The notes under the pieces are model-generated. The model saw nothing but the letters and a program-made list of their open reading frames with translations. It made no database searches and was not told the DNA's origin. The position numbers and the translations under genes are program-made. Shown piece by piece: positions 1 to 5,897 of a stretch of DNA of 11,254 nt. The stretch is from JANRKT01 sp033763355. GTDB taxonomy: Bacteria > Bacteroidota > Bacteroidia > Chitinophagales > Chitinophagaceae. The DNA lies in the NCBI GenBank assembly GCA_033763355.1, contig JANRKT010000403.1:1-11254 (forward strand), written 5' to 3'. Each line of letters begins with the position of its first letter. Position 1 is the first letter of the stretch.

Positions 1-185
1 CGGCCTGTTTGCTGGTTTTGCAACTGGTAAGGTTTATTGCTGTTAACAGGGTTTGGCAGCTTTACCACAACCGGCGTCTGGTATCGGGGGTATTTGCCTG
101 CGGAAACAAGAACAGTAACGGGCTGCTGCGCAAATGTTGTAAACGAACGGATAAGTAATGTGAAAAGGAGAAAAATTTTATTCAT
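1..185 (-). CDS. Secreted protein, 5' end only (possibly DUF6807/PmoA-like)
   Basis: Minus-strand reading frame from an ATG at 185 that runs off the left edge, giving 61 complete codons. It begins with a basic residue and a hydrophobic stretch (MNKIFLLFTLLI...), then an FAQ-type signal peptidase I site around residues 20-22, so the product should be exported. The mature start (roughly VTVLVSAGKYPRYQTPV) resembles the opening of DUF6807 ('methane oxygenase PmoA') proteins of Bacteroidota, which often begin with 'V.VSAG...R..TPV'. That assignment is from memory of the family and is weak, because only about 40 mature residues are visible. No Shine-Dalgarno is seen, as is usual in Bacteroidota. 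A 17-codon ORF (203-256) ends about 17 bases upstream. Confidence 0.6.
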   Translation of the reverse strand, partial: MNKIFLLFTLLIRSFTTFAQQPVTVLVSAGKYPRYQTPVVVKLPNPVNSNKPYQLQNQQTG

Positions 186-372
186 TATGCTGGTCAGTCT
201 TTTCAATGGGTGAATTTACGGAAGAATTTGGGTTGTGGTTCTTGCCCGGCATACATTGTCTCCCGGAGGGTTGATCCAGTATAGGAGTCGAATCAGATGA
301 CCTCACCTGCCGGCAACACATTGCTATTGGGAGACGGTGAGGGATACTTTTGTTGTGTACAGTATTTTGTCC

Positions 373-945
373 CTAAATTGGAGAAACCCCACTTGGAAGA
401 AAATATTGATGTTCATCGCCTGATTTGTCTATGTAAAAGAAAATTCCAGTTACTTGCGGGTTTCCAATCGTGATAAAATACCATTGCTCTTTTTTAAATT
501 CCATTGGACAAGTCCTAAACTTTTTATCGGATATACTCCAAAGTAGCCTATTTGTTGAGTCTGTTGTGTGTCGTGATAAACCTCCGTGAATAAAAGGTAT
601 ATTAACATATTCCTCCGTCCACCAATATTTACCTTCTTTTTTAAAATAGATTTTATCTGGCGGGTTTGGTGGTCTGCCTTCTGGATGGTCAATTCCGCAG
701 GACGTCCAATATGTTACAGTATATTTTACTGGATAATTTTCGCTCCCGATAGAATCAACATTGATTTTCTCAATAGTTACTCCATTAATAAAGTCACGAT
801 TGGTTGAAATATAATCTTTAGTTATTATCACCTTTGGTGGTGCAAAGGCACTGAAGAAGGAATAAAGAAAATAAAGCCCGCCGCCTATAACAAATAATAA
901 AACTGCGGAAAGCGCTATAACAATTGTCTTTGTTCGTTTTGTCAT
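373..945 (-). CDS. Orphan single-pass membrane-anchored protein, 190 aa
   Basis: I do not recognise this protein. It starts at an ATG (945) with a positively charged N-terminus (MTKRTK), then a strong hydrophobic segment at about residues 8-33 rich in V, L, F and G. This should act as an uncleaved signal anchor and place about 155 residues outside the inner membrane. The soluble part is rich in aromatic residues (YWTSCG, KYWWTEEY, WYFITIG), with a proline-rich turn near residues 89-97 (PEGRPPNPPDK). It has two cysteines (83 and 146) that could form a disulphide. The gene is visibly more AT-rich than all its neighbours and stands alone: no gene follows closely, and the upstream 430 bp hold no gene. 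This suggests recent acquisition. The clean frame with an anchor at exactly the right place argues for a real gene. Confidence 0.7.
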   Translation of the reverse strand: MTKRTKTIVIALSAVLLFVIGGGLYFLYSFFSAFAPPKVIITKDYISTNRDFINGVTIEKINVDSIGSENYPVKYTVTYWTSCGIDHPEGRPPNPPDKIYFKKEGKYWWTEEYVNIPFIHGGLSRHTTDSTNRLLWSISDKKFRTCPMEFKKEQWYFITIGNPQVTGIFFYIDKSGDEHQYFLPSGVSPI

Positions 946-1376
946 GCTGCAAGTGTCGATTTATTGCACACAAGCAACCGGCGTAGCCGCTGTGCTGGGT
1001 GAAGGTATTTAAAATGTGTTACTGGTGCAAGGGGTGGTTGCGTTGTTCATAGCACGGCATAACCTGTCATGCCATAGACAGGGAGTACGCCAACACTTAT
1101 TAATTGTGCTGCATACTAAAGTTCAGAAAGGGGGCAGGCATATTTCACGTAAACTGGCCTCCCGGCAGGCAGGTTTGTAAAACAACAGTAACCGGATAAC
1201 ATCGGCGCAGTCATCAATAATTTTTTTAAACCACAGTGATATGGCGGCACGAAGCAGCACAGAGAAACTCCGTGCATCTCAGTGTCATTGTGCCCCTGTG
1301 GTTCTTTTTTTGGTATAACAAATAGCGATCAGCCATTTTCAGGTTCGTGGAAGAGCCTCATTCCGCAACATCACAT
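946..1376. other. Gene-free stretch with palindromic elements
   Basis: No convincing coding frame. The right part (1229-1303) is a degenerate 75-bp palindrome, listed separately. The left part holds short stems: CGGC(GTA)GCCG at 979-989, bracketed by GCACA (966-970) and TGTGC (991-995), and GGCAT / ATGCC at 1056-1060 and 1069-1073. The 8-mer GGCAGGCA occurs twice (1133-1140 and 1164-1171). No TAnnTTTG element was found on the minus strand upstream of the orphan gene that begins at 945. The stretch could be an old insertion footprint. Confidence 0.5.
1229..1303. repeat. 75-bp degenerate palindrome (CCACAG...CTGTGG element)
   Basis: The outer arms AACCACAG (1229-1236) and CTGTGGTT (1296-1303) are perfectly complementary. 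The inner arms GCACAGAG (1257-1264) and CTCCGTGC (1268-1275) pair with one mismatch around an AAA loop. The two 36-base halves are exactly symmetric with no gap, and most intervening positions pair or form G-T wobbles. The CACAGAG core and CCACAG ends resemble intergenic palindromes seen in many bacterial genomes (CCACAGAG.CACAGAG type), here much decayed. A T-rich run follows on the plus strand (1302-1311), but no plus-strand gene precedes it, so a terminator role is unlikely. Confidence 0.6.
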
Positions 1377-2576
1377 TCACGTCTCAAAAAACGCAACACT
1401 TCCGCCCACCCATTCTTTATCCTTATTGTACCGTACGCCAATCATCTTTCCTTTGCTCAGGCGGGATAAATTAATGGCAGCTTTGGGCCTTGCCCAGCCG
1501 TCTTTCCACAAATACATCATGCGTATTTCCGCTTTGGCTGGCACATCGGGGGTTTCTATTACATCTGCATATTTTACCTTGCGCTGCAGTATCCAGTTTT
1601 CAGGGTCTGTTATTTTATCAATGTCTTCCGGTGTAATGTCAATCACAACGCCCTGCCCTGCAAAAGAAAAAAGAGGTTTTAAAACATAATTCTGCAGGTC
1701 GGCAGGTATTTGTTTTATTTCATTTAAAAAGTAAGTGGGCGGCACATAAGGGTGGTGTATAAAAGGCAATGTAAATTTGCTGATGCGGTAAAACCAGTTG
1801 GGGTGGGGGGCCCACTGCACATCAAGCTCCTGTGTTATATCCGCAAATTTTCCAAGCGAATCTTTCTGCGCTTTCAGGTCGTCAAAGATTACGCGGTTGT
1901 ATATTCTTTTTACTTCGGTTTTCTTTTTGCTTTTTTCGTTGATGTAAAAAAGTTTCTTTCCTTCCTGTATCAGTTCTGTAATGCAAACAGGTTGTATGCC
2001 GAGGTAATCCTGCGTGCAGTAAAAATCAATTCTTGTTTTTTGTTCATGCGGTTTTATTTCAAGCAGTATTACATTTTCGGGGGCATTGTTGCCGAGGATA
2101 ACTTCTTTCAGGTCGCTGATATAAGTTTCTTTATTGTAACCGCTGAGGTAATGTGTATAATTATCTGGTATCTTAAAATACTTTCTTACCATTTCAGGAT
2201 AATACACCTGGAAACCAAAGAGGGTAGGGAAGCCCTGCATTTCGATGAGCTGTGGTTCCAGTACGCCGCTGTCATTCATGCAAATGCCAAAATCAAATGC
2301 TATCATGTGGGTATGGTCATTTTCACCGGGCACTTTTTCATCTGCGGGTATAGCCCTTTCAGTAAGTTTTTTAAACGAGGGGTCAGCAATAACATCAACA
2401 ATGCTTTCACATGCATCAATGAGTTTTTTACCGAATGCTGCGGGGATAAATTCAGGGGTTTCGGCTACGCGAAATTCAATTGCCCCGGGATGTTTGCTGT
2501 GCAGATCTTTTAAAAATGCTTCATAATTCTCTTTTGTAAAAGCATCGTTGAACGCTTTGCGCAATGCAGGAATCAT
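1377..2576 (-). CDS. ATP-grasp ligase, glutathionylspermidine-synthase-like
   Basis: Predicted ATP-dependent carboxylate-amine (amide-forming) ligase of 399 aa, soluble. A glycine-rich ATP-binding segment, VLKPLFSFAGQGV, lies near residues 298-310, followed by an adenine/strand motif WILQRKV (about 328) and EIRMMYLWKDG (about 350). A likely metal-binding motif, EPQLIEMQGFPTLFG (about 107-120), lies far N-terminal of that loop. This order, and the HPNWF...SK..LP....PPTYFL stretch (about 258-285), recall glutathionylspermidine synthase-type ATP-grasp proteins (COG0754) rather than RimK or Ddl enzymes. The start chosen is ATG 2576. A frame open to 2651 adds 25 residues encoded by heptamer repeat DNA, which is unlikely to be protein. 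It lies downstream of the glutamine amidotransferase on the same strand, 158 bp away, and could share its transcript. Substrate unknown. Confidence 0.8.
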   Translation of the reverse strand: MIPALRKAFNDAFTKENYEAFLKDLHSKHPGAIEFRVAETPEFIPAAFGKKLIDACESIVDVIADPSFKKLTERAIPADEKVPGENDHTHMIAFDFGICMNDSGVLEPQLIEMQGFPTLFGFQVYYPEMVRKYFKIPDNYTHYLSGYNKETYISDLKEVILGNNAPENVILLEIKPHEQKTRIDFYCTQDYLGIQPVCITELIQEGKKLFYINEKSKKKTEVKRIYNRVIFDDLKAQKDSLGKFADITQELDVQWAPHPNWFYRISKFTLPFIHHPYVPPTYFLNEIKQIPADLQNYVLKPLFSFAGQGVVIDITPEDIDKITDPENWILQRKVKYADVIETPDVPAKAEIRMMYLWKDGWARPKAAINLSRLSKGKMIGVRYNKDKEWVGGSVAFFET

Positions 2577-2613
2577 TTGCAGTGAGTTTAAAGGGAAGAT
2601 ACGAAGGTTATTG

Positions 2614-2669
2614 GAATGGTGAATGGGGAGTGGCAAGTGGTAAGCGGGCAATGCTGAATGGGCAATGTT
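2614..2669. repeat. Heptanucleotide array A (consensus GAATGGN, 8 units)
   Basis: Eight consecutive 7-base units with no gap: GAATGGT, GAATGGG, GAGTGGC, AAGTGGT, AAGCGGG, CAATGCT, GAATGGG, CAATGTT. Degenerate heptamer arrays of this sort occur between genes in Bacteroidota and cyanobacteria. The apparent coding extension of the ATP-grasp gene from 2576 up to 2651 lies partly in this array, which is why the downstream start was preferred. Confidence 0.8.
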
Positions 2670-2678
2670 GTTTTTTAT

Positions 2679-2734
2679 CTGCCGGCTGCGAACTGCGTAC
2701 TGGTGACTGCATACTACCTCCTGCCTACTGGCTG
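2679..2734. repeat. Heptanucleotide array B (consensus CTGCNNA, 8 units)
   Basis: A second, unrelated heptamer array: CTGCCGG, CTGCGAA, CTGCGTA, CTGGTGA, CTGCATA, CTACCTC, CTGCCTA, CTGGCTG. It is separated from array A by only nine bases including a T6 run (2671-2676), and it ends exactly at the base before the TAA stop (2735-2737) of the amidotransferase gene. Transcripts joining the amidotransferase to the ATP-grasp gene would carry both arrays. Confidence 0.8.
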
Positions 2735-3574
2735 TTAAGCTGCTGCTTCTTCAACATTTTCTATGGCAAGGCTGAGAAAGTTGGGGAGGATGTGGGAATG
2801 TGTCCACAGTATTTTATCGGGATCGTTCAAATGGTCAATCATGGATTGCCATTTTTCTACGCCGTGGTTTTCTATAACGGTTTTCTTTTTGTCTTCTCTC
2901 TGCAGGTACATGGTCATGCCTTCAGGGTCTGCTTCGGGATGAAACTGTGTGCCGATCATGTATTCATTAAAACGTATTGACATGACGGCCCTTTCAAGAG
3001 GTACATGCGGCCTTTCCTTTTCTATGCAAAGAATTTTACCACCCATCTGCATGATGCGGTGATGGTCTGGCTGAGTGACCTGGTAATCCCGGCTGTCAAC
3101 TGCGTAAAAGGGGTCTTTCAATCCGTCAAATACAGGCTCATCCTTTCCGTCAAGCAGCATGTGTACCGGGAATACTCCGAAAGAAGTTGATTTGCGTTTG
3201 GAAACGTTTGCTACTTTGTAATGCCTGCAGGCAAGCTGAAAGGAATGACAGATGAAGAAGATGTATTTTTTTTGTTCATTGCCCTGGTTATTGTTCCAGT
3301 CTTCTACCAGTTTAAGCCATTTAAAATAATGGTTCTCCCATATTGAATTTTCACTTTCCAGCGGGCTTCCGGGGCCGCCGCTTGAAATATAAATGTCGTA
3401 AGAAAGGTCAGGCGCCTCGTTCCTCAGCCTCACATCAAACTCTGCTGTAACAATATTTTTATAACTGATCTCCGCATACTGGTTCAGGATTTCACGGATA
3501 CAGCGCATGCCTTCATTTGCAACCCCTTCGTAGAGGTCAAGAATGGCCACCCTTATGGTTTTTTTGCCGTGCAT
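2735..3574 (-). CDS. Class I glutamine amidotransferase (GATase1)
   Basis: Triad-type glutamine amidotransferase fold, 279 aa, cytosolic. Visible hallmarks are the oxyanion strand ISSGGPGSP (residues 63-71), the nucleophile elbow IFFICHSFQLA with Cys109, and GTQFHPEAD with His212 and Glu214. The nucleophile context is ICHSFQ rather than the usual GxCxGxQ, so the glycines around the Cys are replaced. About 65 residues follow the HxE motif, longer than a minimal GATase domain. There is no fused synthetase. Such stand-alone proteins may supply ammonia to a partner or hydrolyse gamma-glutamyl amides, as PuuD does. ATG 3574 is preferred over a TTG at 3586. A TAAGTTTG element (3584-3591) lies just upstream, implying a very short leader. 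The GSPS-like ATP-grasp gene follows. Confidence 0.85.
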   Translation of the reverse strand: MHGKKTIRVAILDLYEGVANEGMRCIREILNQYAEISYKNIVTAEFDVRLRNEAPDLSYDIYISSGGPGSPLESENSIWENHYFKWLKLVEDWNNNQGNEQKKYIFFICHSFQLACRHYKVANVSKRKSTSFGVFPVHMLLDGKDEPVFDGLKDPFYAVDSRDYQVTQPDHHRIMQMGGKILCIEKERPHVPLERAVMSIRFNEYMIGTQFHPEADPEGMTMYLQREDKKKTVIENHGVEKWQSMIDHLNDPDKILWTHSHILPNFLSLAIENVEEAAA

Positions 3575-3583
3575 AAGAAAGTA

Positions 3584-3591
3584 CAAACTTA
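3584..3591 (-). promoter_or_regulatory. Bacteroidota-type -7 element TAAGTTTG
   Basis: On the minus strand TAAGTTTG matches the TAnnTTTG -7 consensus of Bacteroidota housekeeping promoters. It lies nine bases before ATG 3574 of the amidotransferase gene, so the transcript would have almost no 5' leader. No clear TTG -33 box is seen at the usual distance, so the call is tentative. Confidence 0.4.
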
Positions 3592-3683
3592 ATATTTTTT
3601 TAATCTTCTGTTTGTCGGCTGGTTAACTGATTTTATTAACGCCTGTGGATTGTAAAAGTTATACCGGGATAAGGGCTTTCTTT

Positions 3684-3696
3684 AACTACGGTAGTT
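3684..3696. promoter_or_regulatory. 13-bp palindrome AACTACGGTAGTT, possible operator
   Basis: Perfect inverted repeat AACTAC-G-GTAGTT in the divergent region between the amidotransferase (minus) and the iminopeptidase-like lipoprotein (plus), 60 bases before ATG 3757. The same palindrome with the other centre base, AACTACCGTAGTT, and a near copy recur just after the lipoprotein gene (4817-4849). Recurrence of a 13-mer on both sides of one gene suggests a regulator site or small dispersed element rather than chance. Confidence 0.45.
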
Positions 3697-3756
3697 TTTA
3701 AAAAATGCAGCAGTTTGTACAATAGTTGTAACTTAATTTATCAAAACCAGTTTGCC

Positions 3757-4812
3757 ATGAGAAAATTAATGCTTTGCATAGTTGCGGCTGCAGCTATTGC
3801 GCTTTTATCAGCCTGTAAACAAAATTCAGGCAGCGAAGGGCCATCTTCTGTCTCTGTCAGCAAATTTTTTACTGCGAGGGATTCCGGTGTACAAACGGGG
3901 GGTGTAAAGATGGTGCAGATACAAACGCCGGCCGGAAGTTTTAAAGTATGGACAAAGCGCTTTGGTAATAACGATCGTATTAAGATCCTCACACTGCACG
4001 GCGGTCCGGCAGCCACACATGAATACATGGAATGTTTTGAAAGTTTCTTTCCCAAAGAAGGTTTTGAGTTTTATGAGTATGACCAGTTGGGATCTTACTA
4101 CAGCGACCAGCCCCGGGACAGCAGCTTATGGACTACTGAAAGGTTTGTTGAAGAAGTTGAACAGGTAAGAAAAGCACTTGCCCTTGATAAAAATAATTTT
4201 TACCTGCTGGGCAATTCATGGGGCGGCATACTTGCTATGGAATATGCATTGAAATACCAGGATAACCTGAAAGGCCTGATCATTTGTAATATGATGGCAA
4301 GTTCACCTGATTATGATAAATATGCTGATGATGTGCTGGCAAAGCAAATGGACCCGAAAGTACTTGATACCATCCGCATGCTGGAGGCAAAAGGAGACTT
4401 TCAAAACCCAAAGTATATGGAGTTGCTGATGCCCAACTTTTATACAAAACACCTTTGCCGTTTGGCTGAATGGCCTGATCCTGTGAACAGGTCATTTAAG
4501 CACATTAATTCAGAAATATACGTGATGATGCAGGGCCCGTCTGAATTTGGAATTGGCGGCAGGCTTTCCAACTGGGATGTAAAAGGCCGGTTAAAAGAAA
4601 TTATAGTACCTACGCTTACAGTTGGAGCAAAGCATGATACCATGGACCCCGAGCATATGAAATGGATGAGCACACAGGTACAGAACGGAAGGTATCTTTA
4701 TTGCCCTGATGGAAGTCATTTGGCTATGTGGGACGACCAGCAGGTGTTTATGAATGGTGTAATCCGGTTCATTAAAGATGTAGACAGCGGGAATTTCACG
4801 AAAGAGCAATAA
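3757..4812 (+). CDS. Proline-iminopeptidase-like alpha/beta hydrolase, lipoprotein
   Basis: Predicted serine aminopeptidase of the proline iminopeptidase (S33, alpha/beta hydrolase) family, 351 aa. The N-terminus is a lipoprotein signal ending in lipobox LSAC with Cys20, so the enzyme should be anchored in the cell envelope; classical proline iminopeptidases are cytosolic. Family features in order are HGGPA at 81-85 (oxyanion), YDQLGSYYSDQP at 108-119, the nucleophile elbow GNSWGG at 152-157 with Ser154, Asp294 in KHDTMD and His321 in GSHLAMW, so the catalytic triad appears intact. A longer frame from a TTG at 3715 would bury the signal peptide, so ATG 3757 was chosen. It likely releases N-terminal proline or similar residues from imported peptides. 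It is transcribed alone, divergent from the amidotransferase, and ends in a strong hairpin. Confidence 0.88.
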   Translation: MRKLMLCIVAAAAIALLSACKQNSGSEGPSSVSVSKFFTARDSGVQTGGVKMVQIQTPAGSFKVWTKRFGNNDRIKILTLHGGPAATHEYMECFESFFPKEGFEFYEYDQLGSYYSDQPRDSSLWTTERFVEEVEQVRKALALDKNNFYLLGNSWGGILAMEYALKYQDNLKGLIICNMMASSPDYDKYADDVLAKQMDPKVLDTIRMLEAKGDFQNPKYMELLMPNFYTKHLCRLAEWPDPVNRSFKHINSEIYVMMQGPSEFGIGGRLSNWDVKGRLKEIIVPTLTVGAKHDTMDPEHMKWMSTQVQNGRYLYCPDGSHLAMWDDQQVFMNGVIRFIKDVDSGNFTKEQ

Positions 4813-4815
4813 ACT

Positions 4816-4849
4816 AAACTACCGTAGTTTTTGAAAGCTACGGTAGTTT
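4816..4849. terminator. Perfect 12-bp stem between convergent genes, probable bidirectional terminator
   Basis: AAACTACCGTAG (4816-4827) and CTACGGTAGTTT (4838-4849) are exact reverse complements around a 10-base loop TTTTTGAAAG. The stem begins three bases after the lipoprotein TAA (4810-4812) and ends 22 bases before the 3' end of the convergent minus-strand gene (4872). The A/T ends of the stem give only a short U tail (TTT) in either direction, so termination may be partial. Each arm with its flank also reproduces the AACTAC-N-GTAGTT palindrome found upstream at 3684. Confidence 0.65.
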
Positions 4850-4871
4850 GGCGTAAACAAAGGTAAGCGTA

Positions 4872-5861
4872 CTACAATTTATTCAGGAAATCGGCAATTT
4901 CAGCATAACTCTTCTTTTGCGGTTTGATGCTTACATTGAGGCCTGTAACAACTGATGCATCCACTACACCAAGGTAGTAATCTGCATTAATGGAAGAAAT
5001 GGATACAAGCATTACACTTTTGCTTATCGGGGTATTAACGGCATAAAAGATTTTACTGGCCACATCATCTTTCAGTTGCACCACAGTTTTGCTGTCTTTG
5101 TAAACCATAAACACCCTGGTGTTGGCATTGGTGTATATATTAGGAAGGGTAGCGGTTATTTTGCTACGGGCAACAAGTGTATCGAGGCTGATACCGCAGT
5201 TTACCCACCGCAGTTGTTTAAACTTTACTTCATAACCCGTCAGGGTCTGATTGGGGTTTACCGGATTGGGTTTTACAAACACGGCAGCTAATGAACCATC
5301 AGAACTTACCAGCCAGTTTACATAAGTATTGGTTGTGGATACGGGTATCTCGCCGTAATACACCTTATTGGTAGTACGGGGAGCGTTTTCATGGTAGCTG
5401 ATAACAATATACCGGCCCTGGATAATGCTAAGATCTTTTCCGTCCTGCAATATCCTCACCAGAAATTCACTGCTTGCATCAAGCGGGTTGTTACTGGCAG
5501 TGGTAGGTTTAACATGTTTGATAAACTGGCCTTTGCTGGTTAAAAAGATCAATTGGATTTTTGCGGGCCCAAATGCTGTGGTTCCGTTAGCGCCATTACA
5601 GGTTTTTTCAGGCATCAGTATCTTTACGCCATTGGCAAATTCAATGGTGTCGCCAAGCGCTATATCTGTTATTTCGGATTCAAGCGGTTTCCCGGCCAGT
5701 TCCTCAAACAGTTTTACAAGGTTTTCTTTCAGTACACCTGAAGTAACCCAGGTGGTATCATTCACAGTAACATTGGGAACAAAAACGTCATAACCTTTCT
5801 TGCAGGAAAAAAACATTGCCTGCAGCAAGATTATCGTTCCTAAAATTTTTACTCGTTTCAT
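4872..5861 (-). CDS. Lipoprotein of unknown function in sigma-factor operon
   Basis: 329-aa protein with a lipoprotein signal: MKRVKIL, a hydrophobic core, then FFSC with Cys20 followed by KK. The mature part has no family I recognise. It is rich in T, V, N and S with alternating hydrophobic residues, suggesting a beta-rich extracytoplasmic domain. Near residues 84-90 there is TCNGANG and later WVNCGISLDTL, so two cysteines might pair. It is the last gene of a minus-strand operon: 36 bases separate it from the beta-barrel gene upstream, which itself overlaps the sigma factor. That linkage suggests a role as the periplasmic or surface partner of the barrel protein or as output of the same signalling system. 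Transcription probably ends at the hairpin at 4816-4849. Confidence 0.75.
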   Translation of the reverse strand: MKRVKILGTIILLQAMFFSCKKGYDVFVPNVTVNDTTWVTSGVLKENLVKLFEELAGKPLESEITDIALGDTIEFANGVKILMPEKTCNGANGTTAFGPAKIQLIFLTSKGQFIKHVKPTTASNNPLDASSEFLVRILQDGKDLSIIQGRYIVISYHENAPRTTNKVYYGEIPVSTTNTYVNWLVSSDGSLAAVFVKPNPVNPNQTLTGYEVKFKQLRWVNCGISLDTLVARSKITATLPNIYTNANTRVFMVYKDSKTVVQLKDDVASKIFYAVNTPISKSVMLVSISSINADYYLGVVDASVVTGLNVSIKPQKKSYAEIADFLNKL

Positions 5862-5897
5862 TACGGTAAGATTGTATATTATATGATACAGTATGTT

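Noticed and set aside
271..300. tRNA-like piece (GAGTCGAATCAGATGACC resembles a T-arm)
   Set aside because: No acceptor stem, anticodon arm or D-arm can be built around it.
946..1100. Integron attC-like site next to the orphan gene
   Set aside because: Short imperfect stems exist, but no paired R/L core sites or GTTRRRY ends could be identified, and no second copy lies on the other side of the gene.
1229..1313. Palindrome plus T-run read as a rho-independent terminator
   Set aside because: The T-run is on the plus strand where no gene ends; both neighbouring genes are on the minus strand.
1752..2513. Long plus-strand open frame of about 250 codons inside the GSPS-like ATP-grasp gene
   Set aside because: It is antisense to a well-supported enzyme gene, its translation is Phe/Tyr/Val-rich without domain features, and it has no promoter or neighbours that fit.
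2577..2651. N-terminal extension of the ATP-grasp gene by 25 residues
   Set aside because: The extra codons partly consist of heptamer repeat DNA and have no enzyme-like features; ATG 2576 gives a sensible N-terminus.
2614..2734. CRISPR array
   Set aside because: Units are 7 bases with no spacers, so these are simple heptamer tandem repeats.
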